64,000 nt of DNA from Salvia splendens (lineage: Eukaryota; Streptophyta; Magnoliopsida; Lamiales; Lamiaceae). Made by a program: the position numbers and the translations under genes. Of this stretch, positions 33,701 through 46,917 are shown in pieces. Where the stretch lies: NCBI RefSeq assembly GCF_004379255.2, contig NC_056046.1:14012001-14076000 (forward strand), read 5' to 3'. Within the stretch, counting starts at the first letter, position 1. Each line of letters starts with the position of its first letter. Below the pieces are notes generated by a model that did not search any database, was not told where the DNA came from, and saw nothing but the letters and a program-made list of their open reading frames with translations.

Positions 33701-36700
33701 AAACTGAAATGCATCAGGCACTTTCTAACTATTATATTTGCACATTTTCAAAGCAAAAGAACCAAATAGTTCAATCCCTTAGGCTCTACAGATGATTTGT
33801 ATAAGTTCTGATCTCGTGCATAATAGAACAAAGCGGAAAGAAACACTAAATCTAATGAAACCACAACATGAGGATCAGGGGCCACTACTCAAGTAAATAC
33901 TAAGTAACAAGTTACACGAGCTAAGGACTCAGTAAGCAGGTATTATATACTCCCTCCGTCCACGAAAAATAGGGCTATTCCATTTTTATCCCTCGTTTTG
34001 GAAAAATGATAATAAATAGTTAAAGTGGAGAGAAAGAAAAGTAAGAGAGAGAATAATATAGACAGGTCTCTCCACTTTTCTTTTCTATATTATTCTCTCT
34101 CTTACTTTTCTTTCTCTCCACTTTAACTATTTATTATCATTTTTCCAAAACGAGGGATAAAAATGGAATAGCCCTATTTTTCATGGACGGAGGGAGTATT
34201 ACTAATTCAAACCTTTGCCAGTTGTTGAGTCTGGATGATGCTTATACACCTCTGATACACTGGTTGAGCAAACTGTAAAAATCCAGTACCCAGTGCCTGA
34301 AAGAGACCATGCTATTCAGTTTCTCTTGACTATATTGTCCCAGATATACTCAATTCATATAGTTTTCCCTATTTGCACAGCAATAAGTGCAAAAAGCCAA
34401 AAATTCAAATATATTTTCCAAAGAGATTACAGTTTACCTGTGCTATTGACGTAAAGCATTCTAGCAGTGGGAAAAGATCTTTGTCAGAGTTTGAAAGCTG
34501 CTGCCACTTTGTAATCAGTGGGGGCATCAAGATTTCAAGATATTTAGGCTGCAATAGAGTGAACAACATTTTTCCTTATAATGCTGAACAAGGGGGAACA
34601 CGTAAATAATACAATTGTAGTGAACAATCATGCACAGTACAGACCTGATTCAGTTCCCCTCCAACAGCATCTGCTAATGTTCCAATGGCATCATACACAA
34701 TTCTGAGATTCCTCCTCTGTGAACAAAAAGGCGCTCGTGAAAAAGAAAAAGAAGAAAGAAAGTAGTAGAAAAAAGGAGTTAAATATGCACTGGAAAAGTT
34801 ACACACGTATTTGACTAATAAGAAGTTATGAAGCTTTCTACCCAGTAACCACATAACTGGAATAAAGAACATTCAGAGGAGGAGCACAATGAACCTGATA
34901 TTTCCCAAAGGCACACATTAAGTGTTGCAGAATGACATCCAGTCGTGGTACCAACTCTTCCGCAGCTTCCTGAAAATTTTAAGAGAAAAAAGAACATTAT
35001 AGGGAAGAAAGAAAAAACAGTATATGAATCAATAGTAACTTCAATATGACTCCATTTACTAAAAGCTTCTTAAAAGACAAATGTAGGCGAAAGAGACCTC
35101 TTCAAGTGTCGCAAACGCTGAACAAGCAGCTTCTTGTACCCTCTTATTATCATCCAACAATCTTCGTAGGAAACCCGTCAAAACTTTGTCAAACTGATCA
35201 TGACCTTCTCGATGTGCAGTACCCTACAACAATTTCCAATAGAGTTCAGTTTACATAAAGGAAAGAAGAGAGATTGATAAACTCATTAATCTCGTAATGG
35301 GCACCAAATGAACATAAAACCAATTAAGACGAAACAAAAAGCCACAAAACATATTAAAAAAACAATAGAACACTGAGAATCTTGAGCAAATCGACTATAA
35401 GTCTCCAATACAAGGCTGATCAGATGACAAGAGGTGAGCAAAGTGAATAGCCTCACATGGAAATATTTTCCCCCAATTAAAACACCAATTCCCAAAACAA
35501 TATCCATTCCAGGAAAGCAGAGAAATATCCCTAATACAAAAGCACACCAACTCCAAGATGCTTCTTGACTGGATGTGGAAAGCAAGGAATTACAATAATT
35601 TACCTGAACAATATATTTGCTGAAACGTGATAGTGTCCAACAAGAGATGCTCCTTATCAGAGGATACTTGTCATCTAAGAGAGGAACAAGAAATGCAATA
35701 ATCTGCAAAAGAATTAGACACGAATGTATCAAGGAAAATCAGATTGGGGGAAAATACAAATGTATACTATTCATTAAGGATTGAACTTTTGAATACAATA
35801 AAATTAATGAACCAAAACCACATTAAAGGTATCAATTCCTTAAAAAAACAAAGTAAACAATACAACAAACCAGGATCATTATACACATGCAATGCCCATT
35901 AGGAAAGAGCTTATATCAAATGAAGAAATAGACAGATAGACAGCATGCACTGAAATTGGCATGATAGGAGGGAGAGGAGGATATGATTGAAATTACAAGC
36001 AGAAACCAAAAAAAAAATCAACTATCAACTACAGAAGCCTTTTGAAGTATAGATATCTATCTCAGTGACACCATGAGAGATTAGATTATGTAGCTAATTT
36101 GCAAGATCACCCTGATAAACTGCTCAGTCTCTACACATTTCCACTACTAATAAGGTTAATCAACTAATCCTGATAAAATGAAACAACTCTTACGAATCCA
36201 AGGGATATGACTTCCATTCACAACAGTACATCTGTTAAGCCTTCCATTGCAAAAACATCTTGCGAATTAAAGGGTTGGATATTTAAACTCCTTGTGGGAG
36301 TGGTAATTACATACATATGAGCCCTCTGGACCTGAATGCTGAAGCATCACGCCAAAGCCTTAGAAGTCTACTGTGATCCAGTTTTCTTCTAAGATTAAGA
36401 TGTACATTGCAAATTATTTCTATTAAATATAAACCTCAGTACATTTACTTTCTTCCCTCGCTGTTCTAGCAACCCATTACCACAGATATCCACACTACCA
36501 AAAGTTGCACTTATGTACCATGCATGCAATCGCAATAAAAAAAATAAAAGATAACATTAGAATATGAAACATTCTGCAGGAATGTAATCTACTGAGGTTC
36601 GGCACTATATCTCCAGAAAATGAGATGTTACTAGCACCAAATAACCTGCGAACATGCTCGGATGGAACACGAATGCTAGGAGCTTCAGGGAGGAGACATA

Positions 36701-39700
36701 CATGAGAGAAAGGTTGAAACATGCCTCATCTGTTTACCTTCTTGGGGCAGAGAAGAAATAGCAAAGTCATCAATATGAAGAATCCAACTGCATTTGGCCA
36801 GGTTTCTAATGAGCTTACTTTGCTGCTACCTCCGTCCACGGAAAATCTTGTTTTTCAATTTTGGGCGGTCCACCAAAATTAGTCTATCTATTTATATTAA
36901 GTTTTTTTTTCTGGTAATGAAGTGGGTCCATTTTCCACTAACAACACTTCAACAACTTTTTCTCTATATCTCTCTCTTACTTTACCCTTTTGGCATTAAA
37001 ACCCATGCCGTCCACAACCAAGACTATTTTTTTAGGACAGAGGTAGTGGTAAGTAAAAGAAACATATATATTTTCTATTCAGGGCACGAGTCATATATAT
37101 TTATTCGCCAATGGACGAATTGGAAGTTATGCATGCAATTAAAAACTTTAACAAACATAATGCAAATGAATCAAAATTATAATGGAAAGCAGCTAGAGCA
37201 GGCTTGAAGTGTTATCCAGCTTATGTTGGCAGGGTAATAGAAACATAAAAGGAGGAATATAAGTGCTACTGCAAGAGGGGCTCCAACCAATTCAGCTTTA
37301 TGTTAGTAGATAAACAACAAGCAACTCTTGATAGACAAAGCATGACGCATACAGCAACAGACACAGCAAACAAGTTAACCTCTGGATAAAACTTAAAAGC
37401 GAACAAATATCAAAGAACTTCCAGGCGCACAAAACGCACCTATGTGTTAGAAACATAATTAGCTATTAATGCGTGTCAATGAAAATTACCTCAGATAAAT
37501 GTGGATAGAGGCCATTAATGCATCCCTCGCCTATGGCACCAAAGGCTAAAACGGCAGCTTCCCTATCTTTCCAGGCTTCATCACCAGTAGCAGACAACTT
37601 TGCCTGCAAAGAAAGCCAACCACAATTTCAACAAAATTGAGCAACAGCAAATATGTAAACATCAATAGAAAAAAATATGGCAGCAGTATGTATCCACTGT
37701 ATTATTCTCATGCCACGTTATGTTTCTCATCAGCTCCTATAATGGATACAGAATAACATTTGACTTTCTAATTCAATATAACACTTGTAGAATCAAAGGA
37801 TCACTAAATTAAAATTGTCAGAGTGAGTCCACCTATGTGTCCTGCTAATTGTTGTTTTTGGAACCTTTCATGTCCAGCAACTAAAATAAGCAACTGAGAC
37901 ACTTGAATCTTCATGAACTTTTGCAGCTTTATACAGTTGAGAATGTTATTTAGTGTATCAGTACAACATTTTTTGAAAGCCTCCACCATTTAAACATCAT
38001 TTAGCAAAGAATTACATATAGAAACTCCATCGAGATTTGAAATAAAATTTTAAAAAGAAATAACAACAATCTCAACCATCAATGATGAAAGGGAAAGTAA
38101 CCAAAAAGAAAAAAAGATAAATAACAGGAATACAGAAAATCTTTCACCAAACATCATTACCTGCACAATGGGCATCAAGGTGGGCAAGATCTCATCTCCA
38201 AACACATTGGAAATAAAGTCCAGAGCAGCTGCACTGCATTTACGTAAGTTCCACACATTTACAATATCATCATCCTGAAATCACAAGAAAGAAAGCACCA
38301 GTTGAATATACTAAACAAAAGACTTGAAAGGGGCACAAGTAAAAATATGAAGAAATAAAACAACATTAATGAATTATGAATCTGTATCTGTATTACTCCC
38401 TCCGTCCCACTCTAAGCGGAGCCTTTCTTATTCGACATGGGATTTTATGTGTTGTTGTTTTGTTAGTTAAGTGGAGAGAGTATAAATTAAGAGAGAATAA
38501 AGTAGAGGGTGATGTTTCGAATTTAAGAGGAAGTATTATTTAGAGTAGAAGGGTTAGCAAGCCAATGCCAGTCAAAATGTTCAATTGGTACTAAATGATA
38601 GCAACCCCAGACTTGAGCCTACTAGATGACCACTCCTAAAGTTACTTCAATGTTTATTTTCCATATTTTTCTTACACCCTCCGTCCCACTGAAGATGACC
38701 CACTTTCCTTTTTGGTTTGTCCCAATCAAGAATTCAAGATGATCCACTACTATAAATGGAAACACCTTTCTCCCTACTTTATTCCTTCTCTCTTACTTTA
38801 CTCTCTTCATTCCACACACAAAATAAAATTGCATAAATTCCCGTGCCGCCCAAGGAAGGGGTCATCTTCCTTGGGACGGAGGGAGTACTAGTTAGTAGTT
38901 AGTAGTTAGTAGTTGTATAAGCATGGTGTCCTAGGTTGTGTTTGAAGTCATGCATTTGTGTTTTGGTTTCCTACTTATGTAAGTATAGGATTGGAGTCAA
39001 CAATTACGATCATCTCAGAGAACTTTGAGACGACAGATTTTTTGAGAGGCTACGATGTGAATATTTTTCTCTTTCTACAAGTTCAGTTCAGCGCAGTACA
39101 TTAATTTGTTTGATTTCTTCTTTTCTCTCAGTTGTCATTTGAATTTACCAATTCAGTCCAACTTGCCCTTCCACCACATTTATAATTCAAATGAGCTGCA
39201 TCAAGGATTTGTCGGCTGAGATTGCACTCTACTAAGTAGCTCAGCAAATTCAATTAGTTGAACAAGACTGACGTCTTGAGCAACTTATCATGCCTGTTCT
39301 CCATGGCAAGGCCTGAAGTGGACACAGGGCCCAGAGCCGATTTTCCTAGACAATTCACACGTTTACCGAATCTTGCAGTTGCGGTTAGACCAACCTCTTA
39401 GTAAGATTGAGTTTCCACTTTTTCATAGTGATGACCCAAATTATTAGCTCAGTCAGGCAAAAAAGTATTTATTCGTCCATCACAGTCCTGATTCTTCTAA
39501 CTCCTTTCATTACTAATTCTGAGGAAGTAGGCCTACCCTTGATTGCAATGGATGGCATCTCCCTACAAGGGAGTCAATGGGTGCTTAGCTATTGCTAGGA
39601 GTTAGGCCCTGCATGTGTGATTTTAGTTTTCCTTATTATCTAAGTGGGAAGGTTGGAGCAATTTACATTCCCCTCCGGAAACCAAAAATTTGTTATTATT

Positions 39701-42700
39701 GAAACCCTTTTTGTCCACGTCGACAAATTTGTGGTCTTCACTCATCTATTAATGAGTGGATAACCCTCCCCTTATTAGGCCTTTTAAGGGGGGGAGTAGC
39801 CCATTTCTAACATGGTATCGAAGCGGGCCCAAGTCAGTGATGGGTTTCTTTGTCGCAAGTGTGGGAGTCCGATGACCATTCCGGCCCACACATTGTGGGG
39901 CAGTATTGAACCCCCCCCCCCCCCCCCTCTCTTGTCCCACATCGACAAATTGGTGATCTCGACTCCTGTATAAAAGAGTGGATAACCCTCCCCCTTATAA
40001 GGTGTTTTAACGGGGTGGGTGGCCTATTTCTAACAGTTATTTTGGCAACTTTCTTGGACAGGCTACTTATGCACCTATTAATCCTTGACTCTGTTTCTAC
40101 CACCAAAACCAATGAGAAATGTCATAATTACCTCATCTTCCACATCCTCTGATCCATGAAAGCGAGATGCATGAAAGCGAGGCTTCAGATCCTGCATTAA
40201 TTAATTTCCTCAGGAACATGTCGCATATCAAAATGCTACATCCAAATGGAACAGTAGGAATTGCAATATAACCTGCTCTCTGTCTGGAAGAGATCCATCC
40301 TCCTTCAAAAAAGAGAAAGAATGAAGAGAAAACAAACAGAATTAATTTCAATAAATCAATAAATAAAGGGTAAATCAATAAATAAGGGTTGAAAGAATAT
40401 TCACAAAAAGAACAATGAGAATAATAAGCGAACCTCAGCTTCAACAATAGATTCATCATCATCAGAATATGCCATGTTTGAAAGCAAAATCTGTAGAAGT
40501 AGGATGGCATATTAATGAAATGAATTGGTAAAGCAAGCTATTCAATAGAGAGGACTGCATCAAGCATGAATCGTACTGGAAGAAGACGTGGTAAAAACTC
40601 TCTCAAGTTTTCAGGAGGCAATTCTGCTTCGCAATAAGCAGACCTGTCCAGTGAAAATAAGGAAAATAAGTACAAAAACAAAGATAGATCTCAACATCCA
40701 CGAGTTAATTCTCAGAGGAGACAAAAAGATAGTGAAAATAAGGAACATCAAAAACAGCATCTGCATAGGAAACAGATGGAAAAACTCTAGTTCCTGTAAT
40801 TATATGCAAGAGATGTATAGTGCTAAACTTATAGCTCACACCATTAACGTGATTTACTATGTCGTATGCACTACAGATAATTTTGTCATGCAGCAGAAAA
40901 TAATCCTGGAAACTAAAGAAAATATAGTCAGTTCAACTTCAAAACCTTCAAAACCATTTATAAAGATTTTATGAAAATTTCTGATCTATATACACTAAGG
41001 CCATTCTTGGTGTGATAAATGGAATGCTCATGTGATGGAATGGAGGAGAGAATGGAATGGAAATGCAAAGGAATTGTTTTTCATTCCTACTTTCATTCCA
41101 TTCTATCATACAAAGAAGGGCCTAAGAACTAAGAACTAAAACTTCAGCCACCAGAGAGAATCCCCGCTAGAAAGGAAGCGAGAAAAACAGAACATAGATT
41201 GCATGACCACCTATTCATAGGGTAAAGAGGTGACTCAAATATTAAATAGATATCAACTTCATCTTGCTTTTCCCTTTCTAACCATACAGAAATACTGTTT
41301 TACAGTTAAATAAAGTAATCTAACAAAACATTCAAACTAAATCAGGACATGAGCTTTTCAGAAGATTGGAATTTAGATTCATGATCAGAGAAGTCATATA
41401 CAGCGATCATTAATTGAAGTTACAGAACTCTTTAGTTGAGATATAGAATAGCTCAATATTCCACAGAAAAAAAGCCAAACTTGGTAACAAATAAAATGAC
41501 AACATAGCACATCATAGATTTCTAAATGGTCAGAGCTGTAAAATATATCTTGAGAGGAACTATATACCAAAATTCACAGGCCTCTAGAGCCACTTCATCA
41601 TCTTGGTCTTTGTTGACTACCAACATATACTCGATGACGTTCCTTAAATGTGGCTGCAGTATAAGTTTGAAATGGTATCCAGAACATCAGCATAAACATT
41701 TTTGTGAATACAATAGATATATTAGTCAAAATCAACAAAGTATTAGCAACTTAAATTTAAAGATTAAGGACATTTTAAACTATACATATCTATACACATT
41801 TAAAATGTATTAATTGAATTACACACCTCCAATACAGAAGAACGAACTTCAATTAGCTGAACAAACGCAGCACACACCTGTGTAGCAAAAGTGTGTCAAA
41901 AACCCCAGTTATTAGATAGTAGATATTGCTTAAAACCTGGATAGTCTCATAATAATGTATGAGCTACCAATAATTGGGGCAACATGGCACACATTTCCAA
42001 GAAACCATATAATACAGAAAGGATTTTTCACCTCAACAAATCCTATGCTCAGTTAATGTGAATAAATACAAAAGAAAAAATGTCTAGATTGTCGAACATG
42101 AGATGCAAATGTTAAGACATGGAACAAGGGAAAGAAGGGCAACAGGCAACAATTGACAAATCCCATCAGCTAAATCAGAAACAAATGCATAAACAACAAA
42201 ACTTTATAGAGGAAATAGAAGTGAAACAAATGTATAAACAACCAATGTCTGTACGACTGTTTTATTACATTGTTTGCCACATATCCACACATTATTAGCA
42301 TTGAATTCAAACAAGTTAGAAATAAAAAATAAATAATTAATTAAAGAATCTTACCAGCTTCCGCACCTCCGGAGTTGGGTCATTAGCAAGAAGAAACAAA
42401 CCTTGCAAATATTTATCCATAGACACAGATAGAACCTGCACATTGGTCACAACAGCTTTTTATAACATTGAACAGTAGCTAAAGAGACAGAAGAAACTAA
42501 TTTTTCCGAATCCAAATTCAACTGCACTCACAGTAGGCATTAGCATAACATACTGATTCACCGAACCCAAAGCAAGCTTCCGTAGTGTAGCATGTGGTGA
42601 CTGGAAGAGCTGTTTTTGCACAAATGACATACAAAATAAACCTTGATATCATAGGTTAAAGTGTCGATGGACATAGGAAGGGAGGGACAGCAAGAAAAGC

Positions 42701-44385
42701 ACATCACACGAACCTGAAGAAATCTAGGAACAAAAGCATTAATGGGCCGTTCAGATAATCCAGAAATATCAGAATCTAGCACTTGGGGAACATCTTCACA
42801 AATCTGCATTGAAAGACATTAAATTAGAGCATTTGTATGTACAGAGCTACATATTCAGCTTCATGATTATTTTCTCAAAACAAGTCACTGAGTCAAAAGG
42901 GTGAGGTCTCTCATCCCAAAACGAGAATGCTGAAGATTACAGAAAGATTATACGCAATTTTACAAAATATGTTCAGCTCTTTTTTCTTCCAATGCAAGAA
43001 GAATAGTTTGAGAACAGACAAAGGAAAACAAATGAAAAGTATTACTACCACTGCAAAAGATACCAGGAAAGAAAATTCCCACATAATATCTTGCATCACT
43101 CCGTTTTACATCTTATTGGGGCAAAGAGATACAGAATGGTAAAGTGTGATAATTCAGATAATCCAACAATGCAGAATGAACTTATGACATAGAAAAATGA
43201 TAGAAGGAACAAAAATGAAACAAAGACAAGTGTCTGAGATACTGGCAAATCAAGAAATTATACCTTAGACAAAGCATCCATAGCACCTTCCATATGATTG
43301 ACATCATTACTATCCAAACACTTTACAAGCGCATGTAGCAATTCAGGCCACTCAGCAACTCCCCCAATCTGAACAAAAGTACTAATAATGGTCCCAGCTG
43401 TAGACCTAATTTGTTTATCAGCTGCTCCCACACAAGGTAACAACTCTAACTTTATATATTGTTGATTGGTAGGTGGCATGGTTTTGAGTGCACTTCTAAG
43501 GTTGTTTTTCAGAAGCAGGCCAGCTGCTTGCCTAACCTCAACTGAGATTCCCTGTTATATTACATTTACGTATGAGTACATTGACTGAGGCAACACAAGT
43601 TCAACACCAACAGCTATTGGACACAATACTTTATTATTAGCAGCTTCTCAACCAACACCAGCGAATCAAAAGTTCTAACTATCCAGGAGTTATATAGTTC
43701 AAGCAACTACGCTTATCCTAGCCAAATTTGGACCTCACACAAAAGCAGTTGTTTTTTATACAGTATTACCATGTCAGTTCAAAAGAAATGAATTGCTTCC
43801 ACAACATCTTCCATTGATTGCATTTTCAGTTAAACTTAATGGTATTTTGTTTGACTTAGTAGCACAACTTTCTGAAAAAATGAACGAGGATAAATTACAA
43901 CAAACTAACATTAAGTTATTACGCTCATTCTAAATCCCCACCAGAATATGAAGTCAGTACTAACTAAAACAAAACAATGAAACGCCACAACAGGCGAAGT
44001 TTTAGCATTATCCTACAACCGATGAATCCATAAAGCCCTAACTGGTAGAATTCCGAAAAACAGCCTTTTTAATAATGTGACCCCAAACCTAATCAGTCCA
44101 TGTATAACTGGACCGAGCAAGTAACAGCAGTCGTAAGCACAATCTAGAAAAAGTTTAAAAACAAAGTCAATGTTGAGAGTTATGACGCAAATCAACCTCC
44201 GCTCGCGCAAAAATGAAGGCGAGATAATTATTGAAATCGGGGAACTGAGAGTAGTGCTCCAGCTTCTGCCAAACCGCAGACTTGTCATCGGCGGTGGGAG
44301 CCATCTGCTGCTGTAGAAGCCCACAGATCTCCCTCAGTCCCTCCTTCTGCGGCACCCACGCCGCTGCTTCGCCACCGGACGCCAT
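30714..44385 (-). CDS. TRN1: Transportin-1 (karyopherin beta-2 import receptor)
   Basis: Twenty-nine exons, all GT-AG, give 894 residues, the family's usual length. Exons: 44385-44197, 43551-43264, 42803-42714, 42609-42532, 42435-42355, 41877-41827, 41653-41568, 40643-40577, 40490-40434, 40302-40273, 40191-40132, 38274-38161, 37603-37490, 35702-35604, 35223-35098, 34969-34895, 34716-34645, 34548-34438, 34296-34213, 33549-33442, 33050-32949, 32854-32792, 32705-32631, 32093-32022, 31879-31755, 31377-31326, 31234-31166, 31089-31030, 30800-30714. The protein is a HEAT-repeat solenoid. The N-terminus ([18 protein letters not shown]) is the family start, and the acidic H8 loop is at about residues 317-362 ([20 protein letters not shown]). 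Transportins carry PY-NLS cargo such as glycine-rich RNA-binding proteins through nuclear pores under Ran control. Several introns hold MITEs, but no exon is damaged. Confidence 0.95.
33950..34196. mobile_element. Near-perfect palindromic Stowaway MITE in a transportin intron
   Basis: CTCCCTCCGTCC ends are flanked by TA (33948-33949, 34197-34198). The two halves are almost perfect complements over some 115 bases each, so a transcript would fold into one long hairpin. It ends 16 bases from the splice donor of the 34296-34213 exon. Confidence 0.92.
36829..37043. mobile_element. Stowaway-like MITE in a transportin intron
   Basis: The ends CCTCCGTCCACGGAAAATCTTG and AAGACTATTTTTTTAGGACA followed by GAGG are inverted. 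They are flanked by TA at 36827-36828 and 37044-37045. Confidence 0.75.
38398..38552. mobile_element. Decayed Stowaway-like MITE in transportin intron 11
   Basis: The left end CTCCCTCCGTCCCACTCTAA is clear. The right end is eroded (ATTTAGAGTAGAAGGG). Boundaries are approximate. Confidence 0.5.
38675..38885. mobile_element. Stowaway MITE in transportin intron 11
   Basis: The left end CACCCTCCGTCCCACTGAAG pairs with the right end CTTGGGACGGAGGGAG. The inner GATGACCC and GGGTCATC also pair. TA lies at 38673-38674 and 38886-38887. Confidence 0.85.
38890..39690 (+). mobile_element. Decayed gypsy-like gag fragment in transportin intron 11
   Basis: Around 39403-39500 the + strand reads [14 protein letters not shown], stop, LSQAKKY and HHSPDSS across disruptions. 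This corresponds to the plant gypsy Gag core (fDGdDPxxWLxxAexyF). Similar 45-bp stretches near 38950-39000 and 39612-39660 may be LTR remnants. Limits are approximate and nothing is translatable. Confidence 0.5.
39697..40035 (+). mobile_element. TRIM-type miniature LTR element in transportin intron 11, 339 bp
   Basis: Two LTR-like repeats, 39697-39812 and 39904-40035, start TATTGAA and end CTAACA. GTTAT target duplications lie at 39692-39696 and 40036-40040. Directly after the first repeat is TGGTATCGAAGC, close to the initiator-tRNA-Met primer site of plant LTR elements. The 91-bp interior has no coding sequence. The second LTR has a C run of about 19. Confidence 0.75.
40999..41122. mobile_element. 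Tourist-like MITE in a transportin intron, 124 bp
   Basis: Ends GGCCATTCTTGGTGTGATA and, on the other strand, GGCCCTTCTTTGTATGATA are flanked by TAA at 40996-40998 and 41123-41125. The interior repeats GGAATG/CATTCC. Confidence 0.85.
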
Positions 44386-45750
44386 CCCTTACTACTTCAA
44401 CACAAAAATTAATCCCGTTTACCAAAGAAAATACTGAATTAAAAAACAGATAAAAGTGATCGACACGATATTAGGACAATAAGAAAGAGAGAGAAAGACG
44501 AGAAGCAGAACCAACGATGAATTTTGAAGGCTCTGTTCTCAGATGAAGAAGAAGGAGAAGACTGAGAAAGATTTGAGTTTTTCTTTTTCTTTTTTTTTAT
44601 TTTGGCTTTGAAGAGTCGGGATCGAGTGCGGGCGGGTGTTGGGGATACTGTAGAGAGAACAAATAAAAGTAAGTGGTGTTTGGGAAATTTGTTGATTAGA
44701 AGGTGGGCCCGGGAGCAAGTGGGCGGTGAATAACGGGGAACAAAAAAACCAGCCACAGTTGGCTTACTTTTTGGAATAAAGTCTCACGATGTTCATATTT
44801 TCTTTGCAAGAATCATAATCTAATCATTATTTCTCAAACAATCAGATGATGTTATAATTTAAATTGTACTTGGAGTATATTACTTCATAGAGAGTGTGCA
44901 TAATTACACAAATCCATATTTTTTTTCGATTTTTTGTATTAAATACACTGTGTTTCATACTACTAATTTTGTTTATATGAGCCATAATATTCATGACTAG
45001 CAGTATTAAGCTTGAAATTTTGTTTATGATATTCTCAAATCATTTGTATTCATTATTAATTTTTTGTTAATAATTTTGAAAAATCGAGTATATCCCACAG
45101 TTATATATTTTCATAAGGTCTCTCTTGTAATATTAATAGTTTTTTTAAGTAGTATTAAATAACTTAATAGTGATAGTTTTTCAAAATTCTGATAACTGAA
45201 CGTTATGTCAACTGAAAATTTACTAGTTTATGATTGAAATATTGTAACAAATTTATAAATATATGTATTCAGATAATAACATCTTATATGTTAACAAATA
45301 ATCCATCTATACTGCATGATTTCAAAATCGAGATGTTGGAATTTTGTCATGTGTCGCTCGTGTTGTACCCAAACTAAAAGACAGTGGCTTATTGGTTATT
45401 TTTATAATGGAACAATTATGGTAAACCCGTTTTTTTACGAGCAATTTGATTCTGTATATCACGACTAGATTATGTAAATATGATTTTGTATATACCACGC
45501 GTCATGTACAATTTGCAAACCTCTAAAATCTAGTAATAATTTTTTATACCATAATTTTAAAAAGTGACCTACATTTTTTTACTTAAACTTTGTCATAATA
45601 TCAAACACAACCCTCAATCTTTAAAAATATCTACACAAGTCTATGAACTTTGAGTAATATCTTTGGAATGACTTATTTTTTCAAAATTTGACATCTCATT
45701 TAAAATTAAGTCATCTATATTATTTTCCAACTTTTATTGCAGATTTTACA
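44386..45750. other. Transportin 5' flank and AT-rich intergenic DNA
   Basis: Positions 44386-44650 are the probable 5' UTR and promoter of transportin. The rest is AT-rich with no gene seen. Confidence 0.4.
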
Positions 45751-45759
45751 TTATTTAAA

Positions 45760-46755
45760 AGAGTGAACTACTTAAATGGTACATGATCTTTCACTTTCGT
45801 ACATAAATGATACTTGATCTTTACTATTTTATATCGTTTTTGTACCCCGTGACAAAAATAATCATAAGTACCAAACATGTGTTTTTTTTGTTATGGGGGA
45901 TTTTTTTGGAAATTTCAATTAAATAGTACCAAACATGTTATTTTTTTAACCTTTCTTATTTCTTTTTTTATTCTTTATTTTTTCTTCATTTTCTTCTTTC
46001 TATTTAGTAGTATTTAATCTTCCTTTCTTCTTTCTTCTTTCTTCTTTTTTTAGTATTTTATACATACAGTTAATTGCATATAATATAAACTAAGAACAAA
46101 ACACCTAATTAAATTAATTATTTATAGTAATTAAATCAATTGAATATTTTTTATTAAATTATTTTATATTTATTTTAGGGTTTGAACACCTAACTAAAAA
46201 TATTCAACTCTTTATTCAAAATTCAAAATTTTTATTAAGACTATATTGATTAGTTATTAATTAATATAAAATAATAATATTAATAATAATAACAATAATA
46301 ATAGTAATATTAATATTGATTAATAATAATATTATAATTATTTGTTAATTACTACTAGTTTTTAGTATTACAATAATAATATTATTGTAATAATTAAATA
46401 TAATTATAACTATAATTATAATTAAGTTTATACTTAATTATATTAAAAATTTAATTATTAATTTATAACTTCAAAATAATAGTAATATTAATATTGATTA
46501 ATAATAATAGTATAAAGGGTGAGGAGAATGAGATAAAATATTATAATATCACTTTTGGTACTAGTTTTGTGTATGCCTAAAATATCTTATATGACACAAA
46601 TGGCAAAATGTATTTGTTTAGAGGGCATTTTGGGGTGAAAATCTCATCAGGTACCAAAAATGTGATTTAAAGGTATCAAAAACGATACAAAATAAATATC
46701 ATATATCATTTATGTGCCAAAGTAAAAGATCATGTACCATTTATGTAGCTCACTC
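45760..46755. mobile_element. Long-TIR DNA element, Mutator-like by structure
   Basis: About 90 bases at each end are inverted copies (GAGTGAACTACTTAAATGG and, on the other strand, GAGTGAGCTACATAAATGG, continuing through TACATGATCTTT). Flanks are TATTTAAAA at 45751-45759 and CATTTAAAA at 46756-46764, a 9-bp duplication with one change. The interior is very AT-rich with (TAA)n-like stretches and has no gene. Confidence 0.65.
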
Positions 46756-46917
46756 CATTTAAAATGCGTACATTAAACTGCGATCAATACTTAACTTTCA
46801 ACATCTTTGTCATTAGATTGGACGTACGCAAGGTAGAAATACAAAAAGATGCAAATAAATTACAATTCCATGACTTCGAATCACAAATAGAATTCCAAAA
46901 ATGCAATTTGAATCCCA

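Noticed and set aside
39749..40112. Gly-rich - strand readings in transportin intron 11
   Set aside because: They are produced by the poly-C run and LTR of the TRIM, not by a gene.
30553..44385. Many separate short - strand ORFs as individual genes
   Set aside because: They are exons of one transportin gene extended into introns. Phases and GT-AG borders join all 29 blocks into 894 residues.
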